Source: an uncultured Eubacteriales bacterium (GTDB lineage Bacteria > Bacillota > Clostridia > UMGS1883). From it: DNA of 21,663 nt. Shown piece by piece: positions 15,862 to 21,663 of the stretch. A program made the translations under genes and the position numbers. The notes below the pieces were generated by a model. That model searched no databases. It was not told where the DNA came from and saw only the letters and a program-made list of their open reading frames with translations. Position 1 is the first letter of the stretch. Each line of letters begins with the position of its first letter. The stretch is taken from NCBI GenBank assembly GCA_905195005.1, contig CAJJUC010000018.1, positions 1 to 21,663 on the forward strand, in the 5' to 3' direction.

Positions 15862-16793
15862 AGTGCGTTATTCTCCCCGTTTTTGATTTTATTCATAACC
15901 TCGTTCTTCATTCTGAAGAACACACCCTCCTTCACGCCGCCTGCGCAAATCACGGCATGCGGACTGCCCGTCATGTCCATGATGACCTTTGCCGGAGTGA
16001 GCCCGGCGAGGATAACGTCCGCGCGCGAAATGTCCATCCCGGCGATATTCTGCCGATCGGAGGGGGCGGTGTTGAATATCTTCTGATATATTTTCGCAAC
16101 GGAAGCGTAAGGAATTTTAAGCCCGTCCAGCTCGGAGGGGGCAAGCGTTCTCCTTTTATAAAGCGAAGCCATCGTCCGTGCGCTGCCGCCGATGCCGAAA
16201 ACGGGGAGTCCCTCGCATTTATCGAGCCAGCTTATCGCGCCGATGTGCGATGCGGTGTAGCGATAGAGCTGCATCTGCGTTGAGTGCAGCGTGCGCTCCG
16301 TGAGCACCACTGCTCCGAGCGGCAGACTGACGCTGTTTTTAAGCTCGCCGCCGAGCACAAGTGAAATTTCCGTGCTGCCGCCGCCTGTGTCAAAAATCAA
16401 GCCGTCCTTTATACCGATCGTTTCGCGCACGGCAAGATAACTGTAGTAAGCCTCCTGCTCGCCGCTTATAACCTCAAACGTGATACCCGTTGCTTTTTTC
16501 ACGCGTTCCAGAAACATTTCCCTGTTCGCCGCATTTCTGACCGCCGCCGTTGCAATTGCGGCAACCGACAGGCATTTATATTCCCTTGCCGTTTCGCAGA
16601 ATCTGCCGAGAGCTTCGATAACGCGGCACATGGAGTTCTCCTTCAGAAAATTATCGCGGCTCATTCCCTCGCTCAGGCGCACGGTTTCGCGCATTTTTTT
16701 TAGCACGCGCCACTCGCCGCCGCCCGAAACGGCGTTAATGCTCATCCGCACGGAATTGGAGCCTAAATCTATAACCGCAAAACAATAATTCAT
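15858..16793 (-). CDS. ppx: Exopolyphosphatase / pppGpp phosphohydrolase family protein
   Basis: This 311-aa protein belongs to the ASKHA-fold Ppx/GppA family, which removes terminal phosphate from polyphosphate or pppGpp. DLGSNSVR (9-16) is the phosphate-1 loop. Glu114 in ISGEQEA aligns with the conserved catalytic Glu, DTGGGSTE (135-142) is phosphate loop 2, and LPLGAVVLTE and GIGGSART follow. At ~310 aa it is the short form made of the two ASKHA domains only, without the C-terminal HD-like part of the ~500-aa E. coli enzymes. No ppk or relA gene is nearby, so substrate choice is open. The ATG at 16793 has GGAGG (16801-16805) 7 nt upstream and its own promoter at 16826-16853. Its stop overlaps the trmL start. 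Confidence 0.88.
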   Translation of the reverse strand: MNYCFAVIDLGSNSVRMSINAVSGGGEWRVLKKMRETVRLSEGMSRDNFLKENSMCRVIEALGRFCETAREYKCLSVAAIATAAVRNAANREMFLERVKKATGITFEVISGEQEAYYSYLAVRETIGIKDGLIFDTGGGSTEISLVLGGELKNSVSLPLGAVVLTERTLHSTQMQLYRYTASHIGAISWLDKCEGLPVFGIGGSARTMASLYKRRTLAPSELDGLKIPYASVAKIYQKIFNTAPSDRQNIAGMDISRADVILAGLTPAKVIMDMTGSPHAVICAGGVKEGVFFRMKNEVMNKIKNGENNAL

Positions 16794-16825
16794 CAGATGA
16801 CCTCCGTTCGTGTTTTATCTATTCT

Positions 16826-16853
16826 ATTATATCATTTACAGCGCCGCCGTCAA
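16826..16853 (-). promoter_or_regulatory. Extended -10 promoter of ppx-trmL
   Basis: On the - strand TTGACG (16848-16853), a 16-nt spacer and TATAAT (16826-16831) with TGA directly before it form a near-consensus extended -10 promoter. The predicted leader is about 26 nt. Confidence 0.85.
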
Positions 16854-16954
16854 TAGCCAATGCGCAATTTAGGCGATTTTTTGCCGAAAAAAGACGCGGA
16901 CGGCGATTAATAAAAAGGCAAGAATTTTTAATAAATAATTAATGCGGACATATG

Positions 16955-16983
16955 TTGACAGAGCCCGGAAGCAGTGCTATTCT
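16955..16983 (+). promoter_or_regulatory. Promoter of the YcdB-like SLH protein gene
   Basis: TTGACA (16955-16960), a 17-nt spacer and TATTCT (16978-16983) preceded by TGC form a sigma-A promoter with an extended -10. The AT-rich tract at 16910-16945 could be an UP element. Transcription would start near 16990, so the in-frame ATG at 16942 cannot be the start codon for this promoter. Confidence 0.8.
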
Positions 16984-17016
16984 ATAGATGAAATCAACAG
17001 AAATGAGGTCGGTTTT

Positions 17017-19062
17017 ATGAAAAAAACATTATCATTTTTAACAGCGGCTTCAGTCGCATTTTCGCTGATTGCGTCGCCTGCGGCGGCGGAAAGCGACATG
17101 CAGCGGACGCTTTCGCTTGTGAAGCAGCGCGTCGGCTCAACCGATGGTTACAAAGCGTTTAATTCCTCGGAATATGTTGCGGACGGAGTGACCTCCTACA
17201 GCTTTAACTGGGAGACAAGCGCCGACGACAGCTACAAATATATGGACGTGACCGCGCTTAAAGACGGCACAATCACGCAGTACGGGGTCGGGGATTCGTC
17301 CGAGAAGACGGACGACCGCCCCACAATTAACCGCCCGAAGGTTTCGGAGGCGATTGCAAAAACCGAAGCGCTTTTTGCAAAAATCAACCCCGAGCTTTCG
17401 AAAAAGGTGAAAATAAGCGATGACGGGGCGAACGGAACGATTGCCTCCTATAATTATTCGTTCAGAATAAACCGCGTTGAAAACGGAATCCCCGTAAAAA
17501 ACAACGACGGATATATCACCCTTAAAAGCGACCTCAGCGCGCTGAGCGATTTTTACATGGATTATTCCCCGAATCTGAAATTTGCGCCGCCCGACGGAAG
17601 CATTAACGCGGACGCTGCGAAAAAAGCATTTGCCGAAAAGGTCGGAATGCGCCTTATATATGAAATCAAGAGAGATTACGAGAAAAACACGATATCTGCC
17701 GCGCAGGTGTACATACCCAAAAAGGAAAACACGTTTATTGACGCGTTTACCGGCGAAGCGAGAGAAACGCAGGCTGATTTTGCGTCCCCCTTCCGTTACT
17801 CGCTCGGAACGGACGAATTTTCCGCAATGGGAGACGGTGACGGAAAGGGCGGACTTTCCCCCGTAGAGATTGCCGAAACGGATACCGTTGCAGGGCTTAA
17901 GAGTGCGGCTGACATTGAAAAATCGCTCCGCGCAAATCCGCTGCTCGGAATCACGAAGGACATGAAGCTTGAGCGGCAAATGCTTTCCCGCAACCGCTTT
18001 GAAAAATCGAAATACTTTTACAGCATGAGCTTTGAAAGCGACAGTGATTATGCAACAGCAGAGGTCAACGCCGCAACCGGCGAGCTGCTCGGCTTCAGCC
18101 GCGATTATGATGAACCGGGAAGCGCAAAATCCCTTTCCGATGAAAAGCTGAAGGCTGCGGCTTTGGCTGCCGCGCAGAAGCTTGCTCCCGCACATTTCAA
18201 GGCGGACGGAAGCGGCGATTATATCGAATATCCCGATTATAATCTTGCCGATTCTGAAAATCAGTACGTATTTATCCGCGTTGTCAACTCGATTCCGTGC
18301 CCGTCTGACAGAATTTCAATAGTTCTCAATCCCGTTGACGGCTCGCTTGCCGCATATTCTTTCACTAACACTGATGTTGAATTTCCGGCAGTGCAGACGA
18401 TAACCGCCGAGCAGGCAGCGGAAAAGCTTTTTGAGCACTGCGGCCTTGACCTTGCTTATATTCCCGAGTGGAACGATGCGCCGCTTGTTTACATGCCCGA
18501 CGACGCCCTTACATGGGTTATAAATGCTGAAAACGGTGAGCTTGACGACGCTTCGAACTCATTGACCGTTGCCGATAAATACACCGATATTTCTGGGCAT
18601 TATGCCGAAACGGCGATTAATAGGCTGCGCGACTGTGCCATCGGATTCAGCACGGAGAAGTTTGAGCCGAACAAGGCAATCACGCGCCGCGAATTTGCAA
18701 ATCTTGCTGGAAGCGTGCTCGTTTGGCGCGATTCGGTTGTTGCAGATGACCCCGAGTGCACAACATATAAAGACAGCGACTTCCGCAGCATGTTTGACAT
18801 CAGCGTTACGGATTACGATAAACCGCTGACGCGCATTGAAGCGGCAAGAGCAATTGTCCGCGCGCTCGGCGGCGGGGAATTTGCGAAGCTTTCGGGAATC
18901 TACGTTCCGCAGTTTTCCGATGTTTCGGCGGAGGATGCCGGAACAACCGCAATTCTTTCCGCAATGAAGATAATCGGCGGCTCGGGCGGATGCTTCAATC
19001 CGAACGCAGAGCTGACCCGTGCGGACGCATTTATCATGATTTATAACTACTTAAACAAATAA
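17017..19062 (+). CDS. Secreted YcdB/YcdC-like protein with SLH repeats (681 aa)
   Basis: The ATG at 17017 gives a clean signal peptide (MKKTLSFLTA...SPAAA-ES, cleavage ~24) and has GAGG 8 nt upstream; the longer frame from 16942 begins upstream of the promoter. The exported body shows PepSY-like YcdB/YcdC (DUF4901-type) units: about 142-190 (YSFRINRVENGIPV, typical R..NGI core) and about 333-475 (FYSMSFESDSDYATAEVNAATGELLGF and RVVNSIPCPSDRISIVLNPVDGSLAAY segments). Three SLH repeats close the protein: 522-569 (ITRREF), a shortened one at 584-624 (LTRIEA), and 632-681 (LTRADA). PepSY-like domains are thought to act as inhibitors or sensors of secreted enzymes; SLH suggests wall attachment. 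No metal or catalytic motif is evident. It stands alone between its promoter and a shared terminator. Confidence 0.85.
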   Translation: MKKTLSFLTAASVAFSLIASPAAAESDMQRTLSLVKQRVGSTDGYKAFNSSEYVADGVTSYSFNWETSADDSYKYMDVTALKDGTITQYGVGDSSEKTDDRPTINRPKVSEAIAKTEALFAKINPELSKKVKISDDGANGTIASYNYSFRINRVENGIPVKNNDGYITLKSDLSALSDFYMDYSPNLKFAPPDGSINADAAKKAFAEKVGMRLIYEIKRDYEKNTISAAQVYIPKKENTFIDAFTGEARETQADFASPFRYSLGTDEFSAMGDGDGKGGLSPVEIAETDTVAGLKSAADIEKSLRANPLLGITKDMKLERQMLSRNRFEKSKYFYSMSFESDSDYATAEVNAATGELLGFSRDYDEPGSAKSLSDEKLKAAALAAAQKLAPAHFKADGSGDYIEYPDYNLADSENQYVFIRVVNSIPCPSDRISIVLNPVDGSLAAYSFTNTDVEFPAVQTITAEQAAEKLFEHCGLDLAYIPEWNDAPLVYMPDDALTWVINAENGELDDASNSLTVADKYTDISGHYAETAINRLRDCAIGFSTEKFEPNKAITRREFANLAGSVLVWRDSVVADDPECTTYKDSDFRSMFDISVTDYDKPLTRIEAARAIVRALGGGEFAKLSGIYVPQFSDVSAEDAGTTAILSAMKIIGGSGGCFNPNAELTRADAFIMIYNYLNK

Positions 19063-19075
19063 CGCCTCCTATAAA

Positions 19076-19117
19076 AATAACAGCGGCAAAATCTTAAACG
19101 ATTTTGCCGCTGTTATT
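19076..19117. terminator. Bidirectional terminator between convergent genes
   Basis: AATAACAGCGGCAAAATC and GATTTTGCCGCTGTTATT pair perfectly over 18 positions around a TTAAAC loop. Read on the - strand the tail is TTATTTTTAT, which serves pheT, whose stop is 1 nt away. On the + strand the tail TTATTCTTAT serves the SLH gene. Confidence 0.9.
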
Positions 19118-19118
19118 C

Positions 19119-21479
19119 TTATGCTCTTAAGTTAATTCCGAGCGCACTCAGGTTCTTCACAATCTTATCGATATGCTGCTGAATTTCCTCCATGGAAAGC
19201 GTTCTTTCCTCCGAGGAGAATGACAGCCTTACGGTTATCGATTTAAAATCTCCGCCGTCGTAAATATCCACAAGCTTAACACCCGTAAGCTCGGGAATGT
19301 TTTCACTCGTCCACGCTTTTTCAATCAGCGCAAAAGGCTTTCCGTCCGTTATGAGCGAAAGGTCGAAATCAACGCCGGGGAATCGTGACGGTTCGGAAAA
19401 TTCAAGCTCCTTTGCAGGCGCCGACGCAAAATCGTCAAGGTCAAGCTCAATGCACACAACGGAAGCATGCTTGTCAATCTTCGAAAGAGTTGACGGGTGC
19501 AGCGTGCAGAGCGTTCCGACTTCAACTCCGTTTACCGAAACGGACGAAGTGTTTTTTGGGTGCTGCCAGTTGTGCTTCACCGCAACGCGCCTGAACTCCA
19601 CCTTACTGTGGCGCAACAGAGCGGCAAAATATCTGATAATTTCAACAGCCTTGAAATACAGTTCCTTTTCAGTTCCCTGCTTGTCAAAAAGCACAATACC
19701 AAGACGGCGGCGTTCGTTGCACGTTCCGTCCTCACGCACTCCGTCAACAACGCGCCCAAGCTCGAACAAGCCGAAAGACGGGGCAAACTGCCTGTTTTCA
19801 TACGCAAAGGTGATAAGCGTGGGCAGCATGGAATTTCTCAGCGTTCCGTTTTCGGGAGTTGCAATATTCAGAATTGTGACGTTTTCCTCAACATCCATGC
19901 CGAGCCTCTTGTATTTCGCACCATCGCACCAGATATACGAATGAACCTCGTGCATCATATAGTGCTGAACCAGAATGTCACGCATCATATCGCCGTCGCT
20001 TTTCGCAATGCTGTCACGAACGGGGTAAAGCGCGCTCTTTGTTGTTGTTATTTCAAAATTGTCATATCCGTAAATACGGGTGATTTCCTCTATAATATCC
20101 GCTTTTATCGTAACATCCTTTGTTGCTCTCCACGAGGGAACCGTCACATTAAATGTGCCGTCCTTAAGCTCCGCGCCGAAGCCGAGCAGGTGAAGCGTTG
20201 ACAGAATGCGCTCGTCGGGAATTTCAATCCCCGTGTAGCGGTCAACATACGCCTTGTCGAACGAAAGCTTAATTTCGGGATATTTCGCAACATATTCGTC
20301 CGTAATCTGCGATGATACCCTTGCGCCGCTGTCCGACTGCAAAAGCAGATACAAAAACCTTTTGATTGCCGTGACGGTCATTTCGGGATCAAGCATTTTT
20401 TCGTAACGCATACTTGCGTCCGTGCGCAGACCGAGGCGCGAGGAGGTTTTTCTCACGCTGATTCCGTCAAACGTTGCCGATTCGAGCACAACCGAGCTTG
20501 TGTTGTCAACGATTTCCGAATCAAGACCGCCCATAACGCCGGCAATTGCAACGGGAACATCGTTGTTATAAATAAGCAGTGTGTTTTCGTCAACCTCTCT
20601 CTCGGTGTTGTCAAGAGTGGTAAAGCTTTCCTTTGATTCCGGCGTGCCAATCTTAATGCTCTGCACCTTGCTGCCGTCAAAAGCGTGCATCGGCTGCCCC
20701 ATTTCAAGCATGATATAGTTTGTGAGGTCGGCAAGCAGATTTATTCCGCGCATGCCGCAGTAATACAGGCGTATGCGCATGTTTACGGGGCTTGCGGTCT
20801 CCGTTATGCCCGCTATTTTCATGCACGAATAGCGGTAAACCAAATCGCTGCGCTTAACCTCAACGGGGATTTTTTCGCTGCCGTCATACTGCGGCTCGGC
20901 TGTCGGAATGGGTTTAAGTTCGCTCCTTGTGAGCGCCGCAAATTCGCGCGCGATTCCGTAATGCCCCCAAAGGTCGGGGCGGTTTGTGAGTGATTTGTTG
21001 TCAACCTCAAAAATAATATCGTCAATGTCGTAAATGCTCTTTAAATCCGTTCCGTTTTTAAGGCTCTTGTCAAGAATCATGATACCGCTGTTTTCGTCAC
21101 TGATTCCGAGCTCCGCTTCGGAGCAGCACATTCCCTCGGAATCGTAGCCGGCAACCTTACACTTTTTTATTTCGCCGCCGGGCACTCTGCCGCCTGCCTT
21201 AACGAACGCAACCTTTGCGCCGAGAAAAGCGTTCGGTGCGCCGCAAACGCAGTCGTACAGCCTGTCACCGCCGTCAACCTTTAAAATGTGCAGTTTTTTC
21301 GAGTCGGGGTGCTTTTCGAACGAAACAATTTCGCCGACAACAACGCTTTGCACTTCCTCACCCTTGACGATGATTTCCTCAACCTCCGCCGTTGAAAGCG
21401 TGAACTGCATTATAAGCTTTTTGATATCCCAACCGTCCAGATTTACGAAATCCTTTATCCAATTCATCGATACAAACAT
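19119..21479 (-). CDS. pheT: Phenylalanyl-tRNA synthetase beta subunit
   Basis: This 786-aa subunit of the (alpha-beta)2 class II synthetase attaches Phe to tRNA-Phe and edits mischarged Tyr. Domains in order: N-terminal start MNWIKDFV; EMAP-II/Trbp111-like tRNA-binding domain (~40-150, with HPDSKKLHILKVDGG); B3/B4 editing domain (~210-385, including TNYIMLEMGQPMHAFD and AIAGVMGG); B5 domain (~400-475, ending EEITRIYGYD); a synthetase-like core (~485-690, with TLRNSMLPTL and FGLFELGRV); and the C-terminal FDX-ACB anticodon-binding domain (~693-786, SRFPGVDFDLSLI). Length and order are standard. It follows pheS after 13 nt; AAGGGGG overlaps the pheS stop and sits 8 nt before the ATG. It ends at a strong terminator. 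Confidence 0.98.
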   Translation of the reverse strand: MFVSMNWIKDFVNLDGWDIKKLIMQFTLSTAEVEEIIVKGEEVQSVVVGEIVSFEKHPDSKKLHILKVDGGDRLYDCVCGAPNAFLGAKVAFVKAGGRVPGGEIKKCKVAGYDSEGMCCSEAELGISDENSGIMILDKSLKNGTDLKSIYDIDDIIFEVDNKSLTNRPDLWGHYGIAREFAALTRSELKPIPTAEPQYDGSEKIPVEVKRSDLVYRYSCMKIAGITETASPVNMRIRLYYCGMRGINLLADLTNYIMLEMGQPMHAFDGSKVQSIKIGTPESKESFTTLDNTEREVDENTLLIYNNDVPVAIAGVMGGLDSEIVDNTSSVVLESATFDGISVRKTSSRLGLRTDASMRYEKMLDPEMTVTAIKRFLYLLLQSDSGARVSSQITDEYVAKYPEIKLSFDKAYVDRYTGIEIPDERILSTLHLLGFGAELKDGTFNVTVPSWRATKDVTIKADIIEEITRIYGYDNFEITTTKSALYPVRDSIAKSDGDMMRDILVQHYMMHEVHSYIWCDGAKYKRLGMDVEENVTILNIATPENGTLRNSMLPTLITFAYENRQFAPSFGLFELGRVVDGVREDGTCNERRRLGIVLFDKQGTEKELYFKAVEIIRYFAALLRHSKVEFRRVAVKHNWQHPKNTSSVSVNGVEVGTLCTLHPSTLSKIDKHASVVCIELDLDDFASAPAKELEFSEPSRFPGVDFDLSLITDGKPFALIEKAWTSENIPELTGVKLVDIYDGGDFKSITVRLSFSSEERTLSMEEIQQHIDKIVKNLSALGINLRA

Positions 21480-21492
21480 CCGATTCGCCCCC

Positions 21493-21663
21493 TTACTCGC
21501 TCACGAACTGCGACAAAGCCTTGAGGTTGCCGCTGTTGAACACGCGTATATCTTTAATTCCGTACTTCATCATTGCAAGGCGCGTCAGCCCCAGTCCGAA
21601 CGCAAAGCCGGTGTATTCCTCGGGGTCGATTCCGCCGTGACGCAGCACATTCGGGTGAATCAT
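21493..21663 (-). CDS. pheS: Phenylalanyl-tRNA synthetase alpha subunit, C-terminal 56 residues (cut by window edge)
   Basis: The frame is open from the right edge to TAA at 21493-21495. The visible end MIHPNVLRHGGIDPEEY followed by FAFGLGLTRLAMMKYGI is the conserved class II motif 3 region of PheS, with the ATP-binding Arg in GLGLTRL, and it ends in LKALSQF. The first ~280 residues lie beyond the window. It forms the pheS-pheT operon. Any T-box or attenuator leader that controls the operon would be upstream, outside this sequence. Confidence 0.96.
   Translation of the reverse strand: MIHPNVLRHGGIDPEEYTGFAFGLGLTRLAMMKYGIKDIRVFNSGNLKALSQFVSE

Noticed and set aside
16942..17016. Upstream ATG start for the YcdB-like gene
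   Set aside because: It lies before the -35 box and would place 25 charged residues in front of a good signal peptide; ATG 17017 has a Shine-Dalgarno.
17137..18195. - strand open frame (352 codons) inside the YcdB-like gene
   Set aside because: Antisense shadow; composition dominated by Arg, Phe, Val and Cys and no ribosome binding site.
19497..20201. + strand open frame (234 codons) inside pheT
   Set aside because: Antisense to a fully conserved pheT; no start signal or motif.
1..21663. CRISPR arrays, tRNA or rRNA genes
   Set aside because: No regularly spaced direct repeats, no tRNA-like GGTTCRA arm with cloverleaf, and no rRNA segments were recognised on reading.

Overview
The window reads as a piece of a spore-forming, Gram-positive Clostridia chromosome, most likely an uncultured gut Clostridia/Oscillospiraceae-type bacterium. 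The evidence is S-layer homology (SLH) surface proteins, a SleB spore cortex-lytic enzyme, strong AGGAGG-type ribosome binding sites, consensus sigma-A promoters with roughly 25-nt leaders, and intrinsic terminators. No phage, transposase, CRISPR, tRNA or rRNA was seen.

Layout. (1) Positions 1-11466, + strand: two giant surface-protein genes in tandem. The first is cut by the left edge; it is a chain of Ig-like modules with no visible anchor at its C-terminus. The second begins 15 nt later with its Shine-Dalgarno overlapping the previous stop. It has a signal peptide, a long beta-rich body, Ig-like, helical and InlB-type repeat modules, and three C-terminal SLH domains. (2) Positions 11467-11840: a 374-bp non-coding stretch bounded by imperfect inverted repeats and containing two strong hairpins. 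This is the least explained part of the window. (3) Positions 11841-14844, - strand: sleB, and upstream of it the serine-biosynthesis pair serC-serA, separated from sleB by a strong hairpin terminator. (4) Positions 14845-15363: divergent promoters for serC and for a 68-aa acidic orphan gene, then a terminator. (5) Positions 15364-16793, - strand: a Ppx/GppA-family phosphatase gene overlapping trmL. (6) Positions 17017-19062, + strand: a secreted YcdB/YcdC-type protein with C-terminal SLH repeats. (7) Positions 19119-21663, - strand: pheT and the 3' end of pheS.

How the genes relate. serC and serA catalyse consecutive steps from 3-phosphoglycerate towards serine and share one consensus promoter. 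pheS and pheT encode the two subunits of phenylalanyl-tRNA synthetase. The three large exported proteins point to an S-layer-like envelope. SleB would act on spore peptidoglycan at germination. The Ig-like and SLH giants are probably translated from one message and may act together at the cell surface, but no enzymatic activity can be read from them.

No clear new defence or mobile system is present. The items most worth a second look are the inverted-repeat element at 11474-11790, the hairpins sharing a GCGGCAAAAT stem core, the acidic orphan small gene with its strong promoter, and the sleB leader, where a terminator abuts the ribosome binding site.
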